Below are positions 1 to 8,474 of a stretch of 64,000 nucleotides of DNA, piece by piece; the stretch's first letter is position 1, and the number at the start of each line of letters is the position of its first letter. Below the pieces are notes generated by a model, which was given only the letters and a program-made list of their open reading frames with translations, made no database searches and had not been told where the DNA came from. This DNA comes from Kingella oralis. GTDB lineage: Bacteria > Pseudomonadota > Gammaproteobacteria > Burkholderiales > Neisseriaceae. The DNA is taken from assembly GCF_014054985.1 (NCBI RefSeq), contig NZ_CP059569.1, positions 868,001 to 932,000 on the forward strand, in the 5' to 3' direction. The translations under genes were made by a program, and so were the position numbers.

Positions 1-232
1 CCAAGGGCAAGACAAAATCCTCAAAAAAATCATAGAAGAAGCAGGCGAAGTGCTGATGGCAAGCAAAGACGGCGAAGCCCAACACATCGTTTACGAAATC
101 GCCGACCTCTGGTTTCACAGCATCATCCTGCTCGCCCACCACAACCTCAGCATCAACGACGTACTCGCCGAACTCGCCCGCCGCCAAGGGTTATCAGGAT
201 TAGCCGAAAAAGCATCTCGCCCAAAAGACTAA
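1..232 (+). CDS. hisE: Phosphoribosyl-ATP pyrophosphatase, 5' end missing
   Basis: The open frame enters at base 2 and ends at a TAA at 230-232, so only the C-terminal three quarters is present. HisE hydrolyses phosphoribosyl-ATP to phosphoribosyl-AMP in histidine synthesis. The visible part has the MazG-like helical signature: KIIEEAGEVLMA, then EIADLWFHSIILLA, with the acidic metal-binding residues E-E-x-x-E and E-x-x-D. It ends with the usual ELARRQGLSG tail. In Neisseria hisE is followed by a HIT gene and tatABC, as here. The start lies outside the window. Confidence 0.9.
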   Translation, partial: QGQDKILKKIIEEAGEVLMASKDGEAQHIVYEIADLWFHSIILLAHHNLSINDVLAELARRQGLSGLAEKASRPKD

Positions 233-288
233 ACTCTATTAAAATGCCACCTTTTCAGGCAGCCTGAAAAGCCATAAAGGACCAAACC

Positions 289-612
289 ATGACCGATTGC
301 CTATTCTGCAAAATCGCCGCCAAACAAATCCCCAGCGGCATCGTGTATGAAGACGACGACATGCTCTGCTTCAAAGATATCCACCCCGCCGCCCCCGTGC
401 ATCTGCTGCTCATCCCCAAAACCCATTTTGATTCCCTCGCCCACGCCCAGCCCCAACACCAAGAACTGCTGGGCAAAATGATGCTGCGCGTGCCCCAAAT
501 CGCCCAGCAAGCAGGGTTAAGCCACGGCTTCAAAACCCAAATCAACACAGGCAAAGGCGGCGGGCAAGAAGTCTTCCATCTACACATCCATATCCTCGGC
601 AATCCACAATAA
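289..612 (+). CDS. hinT: HIT-family nucleotide hydrolase (HinT-like)
   Basis: A 107-residue protein, the normal length for HinT-type purine nucleoside phosphoramidases. The histidine triad HLHIHIL is at residues 97-103 near the C terminus, and Cys4/Cys7 at the N terminus match the zinc-binding C-x-x-C of this branch. RBS-like AAAGGA precedes the ATG. It sits between hisE and pnuC/tatA, which fits the Neisseria hisE-HIT-tat order with pnuC added. A small cytoplasmic enzyme; the physiological substrate is not evident from the sequence. Confidence 0.9.
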   Translation: MTDCLFCKIAAKQIPSGIVYEDDDMLCFKDIHPAAPVHLLLIPKTHFDSLAHAQPQHQELLGKMMLRVPQIAQQAGLSHGFKTQINTGKGGGQEVFHLHIHILGNPQ

Positions 613-664
613 CAACAAGCAGCCTGAAAAACCCATTTCCATCCCTCTACAAAGGAGCAGCAAA

Positions 665-1366
665 ATGGCAACGCAAGAGAAATACATCCAGTTCATCAAA
701 GAAGAACTGAGCGGCTGGAAGCCCTTTGAAGTCATCTGGCTGCTCGCCTTTATCGCCGCCCAAGTGTATGCCTATGTGCAAGACCCCACCAGCATACTCG
801 GGATGATTTCAGGCATCGCAGGTATCATTTGTGTGGTGCTGGTCAGCAAAGGCAAAATCAGCAACTACTTTTTCGGCTTGATTTTCGCCTACACTTATTT
901 CTACGTCGCATGGCGCGCCAACTTTATCGGCGAAATGAATTCCGTGCTGTATATCTATCTGCCCTCGCAATTTATCGGCTATTTCATGTGGAAAAGTCAC
1001 ACCACCCACGATACGGACGGCGAAACCGTCGTCGCCAAAGCGCTCACCCCCCAAGGCTGGGCAATCATGCTCGCCATTATCGGCATTGGCACATTCGGCT
1101 TTATCCAAGCCCTACGCGCCGCAGGTGGCAGCTCAACAGGGCTAGACGGCGCAACCACCGTGATTACCTTCGTTGCCCAAGCCATGATGATTTTGCGCTA
1201 CCGCGAACAATGGCTGCTGTGGATAGCGCTCAACATTCTCTCCATCGTATTGTGGGCAGAAACCCCCGCCATGTATCTGATGTACGGCGCATACCTCTGC
1301 AACTCGCTCTATGGCTATTACAACTGGACCAAGCTCATCAAGCGCGAGCCTCATCAGGCAGCCTGA
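665..1366 (+). CDS. pnuC: Nicotinamide riboside/mononucleotide transporter PnuC
   Basis: A 233-residue, strongly hydrophobic protein with about seven membrane segments and the family features W-R-A-N-F-I-G-E followed by a PSQFIGYFMW helix, and a C-terminal GYYNWTKLIKRE. PnuC proteins facilitate uptake of nicotinamide riboside for NAD salvage. AAAGGAG is positioned six bases before the ATG. It lies between the HIT gene and tatA, an insertion relative to the compact hisE-HIT-tatABC order of Neisseria. I see no riboswitch in the short leader. The family is clear; substrate specificity is inferred. Confidence 0.85.
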   Translation: MATQEKYIQFIKEELSGWKPFEVIWLLAFIAAQVYAYVQDPTSILGMISGIAGIICVVLVSKGKISNYFFGLIFAYTYFYVAWRANFIGEMNSVLYIYLPSQFIGYFMWKSHTTHDTDGETVVAKALTPQGWAIMLAIIGIGTFGFIQALRAAGGSSTGLDGATTVITFVAQAMMILRYREQWLLWIALNILSIVLWAETPAMYLMYGAYLCNSLYGYYNWTKLIKREPHQAA

Positions 1367-1445
1367 AAACCAAATACCCGCGCAGCCGCTTTTCAGGCTG
1401 CCTAACCCTTTTCACCAACCCCAAACTTTCACAAGGAACTCAATC

Positions 1446-1646
1446 ATGGGATTAACCTCAATCTGGCATTGGCTTATCGTATTGGCGATTGTCGTACTCG
1501 TATTCGGCACCAAAAAACTGCGCAACGTCGGCAAAGACCTCGGCGGCGCGGTGCACGACTTTAAAGAAGGCTTAGAAAAAGGCAGCAGCGAAGCCGCCGC
1601 CAAAAAAGAAGAAGTCATCGAACAAAAAACCGATAAACAAGCCTAA
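1446..1646 (+). CDS. tatA: Sec-independent (Tat) translocase subunit TatA
   Basis: A 66-residue protein: one N-terminal membrane helix (SIWHWLIVLAIVVLVFG), the F-G-T-K-K-L hinge, an amphipathic helix, then a charged tail. TatA oligomers form the passage for folded twin-arginine substrates in the inner membrane. I chose the ATG at 1446 because AAGGAA lies just upstream and the protein then starts MGLTSIWHW as in relatives; the longer in-frame extension would run through a DUS and the end of pnuC. First gene of tatABC, with tatB starting two bases after its stop. Confidence 0.95.
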   Translation: MGLTSIWHWLIVLAIVVLVFGTKKLRNVGKDLGGAVHDFKEGLEKGSSEAAAKKEEVIEQKTDKQA

Positions 1647-1648
1647 TC

Positions 1649-2173
1649 ATGTTTGATTTTAGCTTCACCGAAATGCTGTTGTCAGGCGTGGTCGCCCTAG
1701 TGGTATTGGGGCCGGAGCGCCTGCCCAAAGTGGCGCGCAAGGCAGGCGAATGGGTAGGCAAAATTCAACGCTTGGCAGCAGGTGTTAAACAAGAATTGGC
1801 AGCCAACGGCGAATACGCCGAATTAAGCAAAGTGAAGCAAGATTTCACCAGCACCGTTGCCGATTTGAAACAAGAATTGCACGATTTCGGCAAACAGGTT
1901 GAGCAAGAAACGCAAACCATCGCCCAGCACACGCAAGAGCTTGCCCAGCAAACGCAGCAAGACACGCGCCCCGCATGGGAGCGACTGCCCGAACAGAAAA
2001 CCCCTGCCGATTTCGGCATCAGCGAAACCGCGCAGCCCGCGTTTGACTACACGCCGCAGCCACAGCCCATTGCCGCGCTTAACGCTAAATCTTTGCGTAA
2101 ACAAGCTATGGCGCGCAAACGCGATATGCGTCCGCGCCACCGCGCCACACCCAAATTAAGGAGCCGCCGATGA
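1649..2173 (+). CDS. tatB: Tat translocase subunit TatB
   Basis: A 174-residue protein beginning MFDFSFTEMLLSGVVALVVLGPERLP: one membrane helix with the conserved G-P-E-R-L-P turn, an amphipathic helix, then a long Gln/Glu/Thr-rich segment (about residues 60-110) likely to be coiled coil, and an Arg-rich C terminus. TatB forms the twin-arginine receptor complex with TatC. It overlaps the tatC start by four bases (ATGA), indicating translational coupling. Confidence 0.93.
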   Translation: MFDFSFTEMLLSGVVALVVLGPERLPKVARKAGEWVGKIQRLAAGVKQELAANGEYAELSKVKQDFTSTVADLKQELHDFGKQVEQETQTIAQHTQELAQQTQQDTRPAWERLPEQKTPADFGISETAQPAFDYTPQPQPIAALNAKSLRKQAMARKRDMRPRHRATPKLRSRR

Positions 2174-2961
2174 GCCAAGTTACCGAGCCAGTCGGCGGGC
2201 AGGCGCAGCCGTTGGTGGAACATTTGCTGGAATTGCGCCGCCGCTTGGTGTGGGCATTATTGGGCATTGCGCTGTGTTTCTTTGCGATTGTGCCGTTTGC
2301 GCAGCCGTTGTATGCGTTTGTTGCCAAGCCTTTGATGGCGGTGCTGCCCGCCACCACCAGCATGATTGCCACCGATGTGATTGCACCTTTTTTTGTGCCG
2401 ATTAAAGTGGCGCTGATGGCGGCTTTTCTGGTTTCGCTGCCCAATACGCTGTATCAAATTTGGGCGTTCGTTGCCCCTGCGCTGTACCAACACGAGAAAC
2501 GGCTGATTGTGCCGCTGATTTTGTCCAGCCTGATGCTGTTTGCCGCAGGCATGGCGTTTTGCTATTTTCTGGTGTTCCCCGTGGTGTTCAAATTTTTCGC
2601 AGGCATGACGCCCACGGGCGTTTCCATGGCAACCGATATTGATAAATACCTGTCGTTTGTGCTGGGGATGTTTGTTGCCTTCGGCATGACGTTTGAAATC
2701 CCTGTGGTGGTGGTTTTGCTTTATCGCATGGGCGTGATTACTTTCGCGCAACTGCAAGCGGCGCGCCCGTATTTGATTGTGGCGTCGTTTATCATCGCCG
2801 CCGTGCTCACGCCGCCCGATGTGTTGTCGCAAATTATGTTAGCCATTCCGATGATTTTGCTGTATGAGGGCGGATTGTTGGTGTGCCGCATGATTAGACC
2901 GCGTACGCGCGAGGATGCCGACAACGATAATACAGACCGCGCCGAAGATGAGGCAGCCTGA
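2170..2961 (+). CDS. tatC: Tat translocase subunit TatC
   Basis: A 263-residue polytopic protein with six predicted membrane segments and TatC signatures: E-H-L-x-E-L-R-R-R-L near the N terminus (residues 17-26) and LPNTLYQIWAFVAPALYQHE in the first third, where the conserved Glu contributes to signal peptide recognition. It ends in an acidic tail (DADNDNTDRAEDEAA). A DUS overlaps the stop codon. It completes tatABC. A candidate client in this window is AmiC (18897-20216), whose N terminus carries a twin arginine. Confidence 0.95.
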   Translation: MSQVTEPVGGQAQPLVEHLLELRRRLVWALLGIALCFFAIVPFAQPLYAFVAKPLMAVLPATTSMIATDVIAPFFVPIKVALMAAFLVSLPNTLYQIWAFVAPALYQHEKRLIVPLILSSLMLFAAGMAFCYFLVFPVVFKFFAGMTPTGVSMATDIDKYLSFVLGMFVAFGMTFEIPVVVVLLYRMGVITFAQLQAARPYLIVASFIIAAVLTPPDVLSQIMLAIPMILLYEGGLLVCRMIRPRTREDADNDNTDRAEDEAA

Positions 2962-3103
2962 AAAGCTGTTTGAAATCGCTACACAGCTTGCGTTTTGCTC
3001 TGAACTCGTCTGCATCGGCGGACATCCCGCGTAGCAATTTTAGACAACGGGTTCCTAAAACTGCGGGTTCAGAAACTTTTTATTAACGAGGATGAATAAT
3101 CTA

Positions 3104-3922
3104 ATGAAAAAATCTTTGCTATTCATTGCCCTAGCCGTTGCCTTAACGGGCTGCGCGTTTAAAGACAAAGCCAAAAAGGTCAAAATTGATAGCGATACGA
3201 TTGCCGCGCAAAATTGGTCCAACGACCAGCTTTACAATGAAGCCCGCAGCGAGCTCAACGCTAAAAATTACGACCGCGCCAACAAGCTCTACGAAATCCT
3301 GCGCGCGCGCCAAGCCCCCGGGCGATACACCGAGCAATCGCTGTTGGATGCCGCCTACGCGCATTACAAAAACGAAGAGCCCGCCAAAGCCCTAGCCTTG
3401 CTGTCGCGCTTTGAGCATAACTACCCCGCCAGCATTGACATGGACTACGCCTTGTATCTGCGCGGTTTGGTGCTGTTTGACGAGGACCAATCGTTTTTAC
3501 GCAAACTCGCCTCGCAAGATTGGTCGGACCGCGACCCGCAAGCCAACCGCCGCGCCTATCGCGTGTTCAACGAATTGGTTACCCGCTATCCCGACAGCAA
3601 ATACGCCGAAGACGCGCGCAAACGCATGGCACAGCTGGTGGACGCTTTGGGCGGGCATCAAATCGCCATCGCCAAATACTACGCCAAACGCGGCGCATAC
3701 CTAGCCGCCAACAACCGCGCGCAGGAAGTCATCAAGCAGTTCCAAAACACGCGCTTTGTGGAAGAGGCACTGGCCATCATGGCGTACACCTACGGCAAAA
3801 TGGGCAACGAGCAATCCGCCAACGACACCAAACGCGTGTTGCAGCAAAACTTCCCGCAAAGCCCCTATTTGCAACAAGAATGGAAGCCCGACGATATGCC
3901 TTGGTGGCGTTATTGGAAGTAA
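3104..3922 (+). CDS. bamD: Outer membrane assembly lipoprotein BamD (ComL)
   Basis: A lipoprotein of 272 residues with signal MKKSLLFIALAVALTGC (lipobox L-T-G-C), then TPR-like repeats: YNEARSELNAKNYDRANKLYE, a LEDYALYLRG-like segment, and FNELVTRYPDSKYAEDARKRM. BamD is an essential member of the BAM machine that inserts beta-barrel proteins; the Neisseria homologue was named ComL for its role in transformation competence. An ATG at 3092 is in frame, but GAGG abuts it directly, whereas the ATG at 3104 has that GAGG about 12 bases upstream and gives the cleaner signal peptide. Confidence 0.92.
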   Translation: MKKSLLFIALAVALTGCAFKDKAKKVKIDSDTIAAQNWSNDQLYNEARSELNAKNYDRANKLYEILRARQAPGRYTEQSLLDAAYAHYKNEEPAKALALLSRFEHNYPASIDMDYALYLRGLVLFDEDQSFLRKLASQDWSDRDPQANRRAYRVFNELVTRYPDSKYAEDARKRMAQLVDALGGHQIAIAKYYAKRGAYLAANNRAQEVIKQFQNTRFVEEALAIMAYTYGKMGNEQSANDTKRVLQQNFPQSPYLQQEWKPDDMPWWRYWK

Positions 3923-4116
3923 TCCGTTGCCCGATGCAATAGGCAGCCTGAAACAAAAACAGTTGGGTGCGATGCCCGACTGTTTTGTTGTCCGATAAAG
4001 GATTTTAGCTTCGCAGAAGCTCGCAAACTCGCTTTCAGGCTGCCTCCGATGCGGCGCATCAATCTCCTTCAAAGGCAGCCTGAAAACCACCCCCGATTCA
4101 AAGACAGTAAACCGCC

Positions 4117-4497
4117 ATGAAAAAATCCCTATTCCTCGCCCTAGCGCTATCCGCCGCATTCGCCTATGCCGCGCCTGCTGATGATGATAACGCCGCGCCC
4201 GCCAACAACGCCCAATACGGTCAAACCATGAGCCAAATCAGCGCCGATTTGCAAGAAGGGCGTGCCGAAGCCGCGTTTGCCAAAGTGCAGCCGCTTGCCG
4301 AGCAAGGCTATCCCGAGGCGCAATACATTCTCGGCACGATGTACCACGACGGCGAAGGTGTCGCGCCCAGCGCCATCAAAGCCGCCCAGTGGTACCGCAA
4401 AGCCGCCGCGCAAACCGGCAACGAAGCCGTGTCGCGCTTGGCGCAAGAAGCGTTGGACGATTTAACCCACCCTAGCGCCGGCGGCAGCCAAGAGTAA
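4117..4497 (+). CDS. Exported Sel1-repeat protein
   Basis: A 126-residue protein with a clear signal peptide (MKKSLFLALALSAAFAYA, cleavage before APADD) and one to two Sel1-like helical repeats: AFAKVQPLAEQGYPEAQYILGTMY, then GEGVAPSAIKAAQWYRKAAAQ. Sel1 repeats are protein-binding scaffolds, and short periplasmic versions are frequent in Neisseriaceae. The specific partner is unknown. DUS copies flank it on both sides, so it is probably its own transcription unit. Confidence 0.8.
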   Translation: MKKSLFLALALSAAFAYAAPADDDNAAPANNAQYGQTMSQISADLQEGRAEAAFAKVQPLAEQGYPEAQYILGTMYHDGEGVAPSAIKAAQWYRKAAAQTGNEAVSRLAQEALDDLTHPSAGGSQE

Positions 4498-4503
4498 ACC
4501 GCG

Positions 4504-4553
4504 TTTCAGGCTGCCTCACCCCGCGCTTTGTCGCGCGCAACGGCAGCCTGAAA
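4504..4553 (+). terminator. Inverted DUS pair downstream of the Sel1 gene
   Basis: TTTCAGGCTGCC and GGCAGCCTGAAA face each other across about 25 bases and can fold into a 12 bp stem. There is no strong T-run, so terminator function is inferred from the general use of inverted DUS pairs as terminators in Neisseriaceae. Confidence 0.45.
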
Positions 4554-4613
4554 CCCAAACCGCGCGCAAAATCGTTTACAATACGCCCCAAAATCTTAAC
4601 CCGAATTCACATC

Positions 4614-4853
4614 ATGCCCACCGCTCCCGATATTGCCGACTGCATCCACCAGAACCTCGCCCAATACTTCCGCGACCTAAACGGCGAAACCCCTTGCGGC
4701 GTATACGATATGGTATTGGTGCAAGTGGAAAAACCGCTGCTGGCATATGTGCTGCGCGAATGCGGCGGCAACCAATCCAAAGCCGCCGACATGCTCGGCT
4801 TAAACCGCAACACGCTACGCAAAAAGCTGTTGCAGCACCAGTTGATTGACTAA
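4614..4853 (+). CDS. fis: Fis-family DNA-binding protein
   Basis: A 79-residue protein whose C-terminal half is the Fis helix-turn-helix: KPLLAYVLRECGGNQSKAAD, then MLGLNRNTLRKKL, the recognition helix. Fis bends DNA and acts as a nucleoid and growth-phase regulator. In Neisseria fis lies just upstream of purH; here a tiny lipoprotein gene and a NERD gene have come between them. A -10-like TACAAT lies at 4577-4582, about 30 bases before the ATG. It is shorter than the enterobacterial protein (98 residues), lacking part of the N-terminal arm. Confidence 0.9.
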   Translation: MPTAPDIADCIHQNLAQYFRDLNGETPCGVYDMVLVQVEKPLLAYVLRECGGNQSKAADMLGLNRNTLRKKLLQHQLID

Positions 4854-4857
4854 ACCC

Positions 4858-4901
4858 AAGGCAGCCTGAAAACGCCCCGCGCAGATTTTCAGGCTGCCTT
4901 T
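4858..4901 (+). terminator. Inverted DUS pair after fis
   Basis: AAGGCAGCCTGAAAA and its complement TTTTCAGGCTGCCTT form a stem of about 15 bp with a short loop, followed by TTTAAT. This is a plausible Rho-independent terminator separating fis from the small lipoprotein gene that starts at 4916. Confidence 0.6.
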
Positions 4902-4915
4902 AATATTGTGTAAAC

Positions 4916-5035
4916 ATGAATAAAATCATTATTCTAACGCTGATTGCCCTGCTCGCCGCCTGCTCGGTTTTGGAAACAGGCGTGAAAACCGAAACAGGCG
5001 AAAAGCTGCGCCTGCAAGCGTATCGGCAGCGATAA
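4916..5035 (+). CDS. Very small lipoprotein (39 residues)
   Basis: A short frame encoding MNKIIILTLIALLAACSVLE and a charged tail ending LRLQAYRQR. It has all parts of a lipoprotein signal: a basic N terminus, a hydrophobic core, and the lipobox L-A-A-C at residues 13-16, leaving a mature lipopeptide of only about 24 residues. The start is 12 bases before the NERD gene's upstream DUS, and the frame ends 13 bases before that gene. No Shine-Dalgarno is strong. I do not recognise a family; small lipoproteins of this size are common and often unannotated. Confidence 0.55.
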   Translation: MNKIIILTLIALLAACSVLETGVKTETGEKLRLQAYRQR

Positions 5036-5047
5036 GGCAGCCTGAAA

Positions 5048-5812
5048 ATGGAATTATTTGCTTACGCCCTTGTGTTCATTGTTTTGCTGTTTGCCATTAT
5101 CCAAGCCATCAGCAGCGAAAACGCGCCTAAACATACGACTAAACACCGAAAATCCAAATCGTCGCCAGCCAATAAAAGGCAGCCTGAAAATATGGCTACG
5201 CGCCAAAATGTTCAGCAGTCGCCAGCCAACAAAAAGCAGCCTGAAATCGCAAATATCAACATCAAAAAAGGAGCGGTAGGCGAGCAAATTATCAAAGTGG
5301 AAGCATTGGGCAAACTAGACCGCAGCCAGTATCACTATTTTCACAATCTCATCATCCCGCACAATGGCGCAACCACGCAAATTGATAACATCATCGTATC
5401 GCCGTTTGGCGTGTTTGTGATAGAAGCCAAATATTATGAAGGCTGGATTTTTGGCGGAAAGCAGCAAAAAACATGGTGGCATACCAAATCCCGTTACGAA
5501 AAATATCCGTTCACAAACCCCTTGCACCAAAACTACGCCCACATCAAAGCCTTAGAGCAACTGATTAGGCAGCCTGAAAACCGATTTCACTCCATTGTTG
5601 TGTTCACGCATCGTGATTGCCAACTACGCACCGAGCTGCCCGCCAATGTTTGCTTAACCAAGCAATTTATCCCCTATGTTCAACAGTTTACAAAAACTAT
5701 TATCGTGCCCGAGCAAATTCAGCGTATCTGCAAAATCCTATCCCAATCCGAATGGGAGGCTACGCCCGAGCGATTAGCGCAACACATCCAATCGCTCAAC
5801 CACCGCCATTAA
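5048..5812 (+). CDS. Membrane-anchored NERD-domain protein
   Basis: A 254-residue protein: one N-terminal membrane helix (residues 3-22), a basic linker (about 25-70), then a NERD nuclease-related domain. The domain shows G-A-V-G-E-Q, then the catalytic-type pattern T-Q-I-D-N-I-I-V and V-F-V-I-E-A-K, where D and E-x-K correspond to the PD-(D/E)xK-like core. The substrate of NERD proteins is not well defined. The linker contains two DUS copies read as RQPEN and KQPE, apparently inserted in frame. It lies between fis and purH, where Neisseria has no such gene. Confidence 0.75.
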   Translation: MELFAYALVFIVLLFAIIQAISSENAPKHTTKHRKSKSSPANKRQPENMATRQNVQQSPANKKQPEIANINIKKGAVGEQIIKVEALGKLDRSQYHYFHNLIIPHNGATTQIDNIIVSPFGVFVIEAKYYEGWIFGGKQQKTWWHTKSRYEKYPFTNPLHQNYAHIKALEQLIRQPENRFHSIVVFTHRDCQLRTELPANVCLTKQFIPYVQQFTKTIIVPEQIQRICKILSQSEWEATPERLAQHIQSLNHRH

Positions 5813-5866
5813 CCCCAAAGGCAGCCTGAATCCCCCTTTCCCCCAACCCTTTTTAAAGGAAAAAAC

Positions 5867-7444
5867 ATGCCCCGCATCCAACGCGCCCTTATCAGCCTGT
5901 CCGACAAAACAGGCATCGTCCCCTTTGCCCAAGCCCTGCACGAAATGGGCGTAGAAATCCTGTCCACCGGCGGCACCGCCAAGCTGCTTGCCGATGTCGG
6001 CATCCCCGTGATTGAAGTGGCGGACTACACGGGCTTTCCCGAAATGCTGGACGGCCGCGTCAAAACCCTGCACCCGAAAATCCACGGCGGCATACTCGGG
6101 CGGCGCGATTTGAGCGACCACGCCGCGCAAATGGCGGAACACGGCATCGGCAATATTGACCTTGTGTGCGTCAATCTCTACCCCTTTGCCGCCACCATCG
6201 CCAAAGCAGGCTGCACGCTGGAAGACGCGATTGAAAACATTGACATCGGCGGCCCGACCATGGTGCGCTCCGCCGCCAAAAACTGGAAACACGTCGCCAT
6301 CGTTACCGACAACAACGATTTTGACAGCGTAATCAACGAATTAAAACTTTCAGGCTGCCTGTCGGACAAAACCCGCTTCAACCTTGCCCGCAAAGCATTC
6401 AGCCACACCGCGCAATACGACGGCATGATTTCCAACTATCTCACCAGCGTGTCGGACGAAAAATTATCGGGCGAACCGGAAATCAGCATCTTCCCCGCCC
6501 AGTTCAACCAAAGCTGGCTCAAAGTGCAGGAAATGCGCTACGGCGAAAACCCGCACCAGCAAGCCGCGTTCTACCGCGACGTTTATCCGTTTTCAGGCTG
6601 CCTCTCCAACTACACCCAGCTGCAAGGCAAAGAATTGTCGTACAACAACATCGCCGATGCCGATGCCGCTTGGGAAGCCGTCAAATCATTTGACGCGCCC
6701 GCCTGCGTGATTGTGAAACACGCCAACCCCTGCGGCGTGGCGGTTGCCGACAGCCCGCTCGCCGCCTACCGCCTCGCCTATGCCACCGACACCACCAGCG
6801 CGTTCGGCGGCATCATTGCGTTTAACCGGGAAGTGGACGGCGCAACTGCCCAGCAAATCACCGACAACCAATTTATGGAAGTGATTATGTCGCCCGCGTT
6901 CACCGCCGATGCGCTGGCAATTTTAGCCGCCAAGAAAAACGTGCGTGTGCTGCAAATCCCGCTGCTCGCAGGTGCAAACCGCTTTGAATTGAAGCGCGTG
7001 GGCGGCGGCTTGCTGGTGCAAACGCCCGACATCCACCGCATCGCCCGCGAAGATTTGAAAGTCGTCTCCCAACGGCAGCCCAGCGAGCAGGAATGGGCGG
7101 ATTTGCTGTTTGTTTGGAACGTGGCGAAATTTGTGAAATCCAACGCCATCGTGTTCGGCAAAGGCGGGCAAACCTACGGCATCGGCGCAGGGCAAATGAG
7201 CCGCGTGGACAGCACCCGCATCGCCGCCCGCAAAGCGCAAGACGCAGGCTTGGATTTGCACGGCGCGTGCGCGGCATCGGACGCCTTCTTCCCCTTCCGC
7301 GACGGCGTGGACGTGATTGCCGAGCAGGGCATCAAAGCGATTATCCACCCCGCAGGCTCGGTGCGCGATGAAGAAGTGTTTGCCGCAGCGGATGAACACG
7401 GCATCGCCATGGTGGTAACGGGCGTGCGTCATTTCCGCCATTAA
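5867..7444 (+). CDS. purH: Bifunctional AICAR transformylase / IMP cyclohydrolase
   Basis: A 525-residue protein catalysing the last two steps of IMP synthesis. The N-terminal IMP cyclohydrolase (MGS fold, about 1-190) shows LSDKTGIVPFAQAL, the STGGT loop and GRVKTLHPKIHGG. The transformylase domain has the catalytic K-H-A-N-P-C-G motif and ends with AIIHPAGSVRDEEV. AAAGGA precedes the ATG. Two DUS lie inside the gene and are read as LSGCLS and FSGCLS. The fis-purH order is as in Neisseria. Confidence 0.97.
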   Translation: MPRIQRALISLSDKTGIVPFAQALHEMGVEILSTGGTAKLLADVGIPVIEVADYTGFPEMLDGRVKTLHPKIHGGILGRRDLSDHAAQMAEHGIGNIDLVCVNLYPFAATIAKAGCTLEDAIENIDIGGPTMVRSAAKNWKHVAIVTDNNDFDSVINELKLSGCLSDKTRFNLARKAFSHTAQYDGMISNYLTSVSDEKLSGEPEISIFPAQFNQSWLKVQEMRYGENPHQQAAFYRDVYPFSGCLSNYTQLQGKELSYNNIADADAAWEAVKSFDAPACVIVKHANPCGVAVADSPLAAYRLAYATDTTSAFGGIIAFNREVDGATAQQITDNQFMEVIMSPAFTADALAILAAKKNVRVLQIPLLAGANRFELKRVGGGLLVQTPDIHRIAREDLKVVSQRQPSEQEWADLLFVWNVAKFVKSNAIVFGKGGQTYGIGAGQMSRVDSTRIAARKAQDAGLDLHGACAASDAFFPFRDGVDVIAEQGIKAIIHPAGSVRDEEVFAAADEHGIAMVVTGVRHFRH

Positions 7445-7454
7445 GCGGCAGACA

Positions 7455-7498
7455 AAAGGCAGCCTGAAAACGGCGAATGCAATTTTCAGGCTGCCTTT
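7455..7498 (+). terminator. Inverted DUS pair after purH
   Basis: AAAGGCAGCCTGAAAA and TTTTCAGGCTGCCTTT form a 16 bp stem around a 12-base loop, 10 bases past the purH stop. A probable terminator. Confidence 0.6.
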
Positions 7499-7691
7499 GC
7501 ATGGCGATAAAGAAATCAATCCGCCATTTTTGGCGGAAGTGGAATCATGGCTGATCCAGCATCAATGGATCGGCTAGCGGTTCAAATGTTGCCATGCCTG
7601 CGCCGATCACAAGGCAGCCTGAAAACAAACGAAGCCCAAACGCGCGCCCAAAATGGTTTTCAGGCTGCCTATTCGCCCTAAAAGGAATCTT

Positions 7692-8474
7692 ATGCACAAC
7701 TCCCTTTCTTCCATCATCCATTTGCCTAGCCCCATTGAGGGCAGCTTTTTTACCGCCAATTGGACAGCCCCGCGCCATGTGAAAACGCTGATGACTACGC
7801 GCAACGGCGGCATCAGCAGCGGCGCGTATCACAGTCTAAATGTGGGCGCGCACGTGGGCGATAAGCCCGAACACGTCGCCGAAAACCGCGCGTATGTGCA
7901 AACGCAAGTGCCTGTTCCCATTGCCTATTTGCAGCAAACGCACAGCACTATTGTGGTTCAGGCTGCCGACAGCATTGCCGCGCCGCTCAACGCCGATGCC
8001 TCGGTGGACGCGAGCGGCAAGGTGGCTTGCGCGGTGATGACGGCGGATTGCTTGCCCGTGTTGTTTTGCGACCGCGCGGGCACGGTGGTGGCGGCGGCGC
8101 ACGCGGGCTGGCGCGGCTTGGCGGATGGCGTGTTGCAAAACACCGTTGCCGCGATGGGCGTGCCCGCGGTGGAAATCATGGCGTATTTTGCCCCCGCGAT
8201 TGGCGCGGAATCGTTTGAAGTGGGGCAGGATGTGTTTGACGCGTTTTGCACGGGCAACCACGCGGCAGAGCGGATGTTTGCACCGATTGGCGGCGGCAAA
8301 TATTTGGCCGATATTTACGGCTTGGCGCGGCTGATTTTGCAACGCGAGGGCGTAACACAGATTTTTGGCGGCGAGCATTGCACCGTGTTGGAACGCGAAA
8401 CCTTTTTTTCCTACCGCCGCGACGGCGCGACAGGGCGCATGGCGAGCATTATCTGGTTGGAAAACGAAGCGTAA
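7692..8474 (+). CDS. pgeF: Peptidoglycan editing factor PgeF (YfiH, multicopper-oxidase-like fold)
   Basis: A 260-residue protein of the family formerly called polyphenol oxidase/laccase. It shows TTRNGGISSG, the metal-site LQQTHS, C-A-V-M-T-A-D-C-L-P-V and AAHAGWRG, which supply the conserved His-Cys-His zinc ligands. PgeF removes L-Ser-containing errors from muropeptide precursors (known for E. coli). I chose the ATG at 7692 with AAAGGAA upstream; the longer in-frame start would read through a DUS. In Neisseria this gene lies near comL/bamD, which is also close by here. Confidence 0.88.
   Translation: MHNSLSSIIHLPSPIEGSFFTANWTAPRHVKTLMTTRNGGISSGAYHSLNVGAHVGDKPEHVAENRAYVQTQVPVPIAYLQQTHSTIVVQAADSIAAPLNADASVDASGKVACAVMTADCLPVLFCDRAGTVVAAAHAGWRGLADGVLQNTVAAMGVPAVEIMAYFAPAIGAESFEVGQDVFDAFCTGNHAAERMFAPIGGGKYLADIYGLARLILQREGVTQIFGGEHCTVLERETFFSYRRDGATGRMASIIWLENEA

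Noticed and set aside
2257..2832. A 191-codon minus-strand frame opposite tatC
   Set aside because: His/Arg/Asn-rich mirror of a membrane gene; no recognisable motif.
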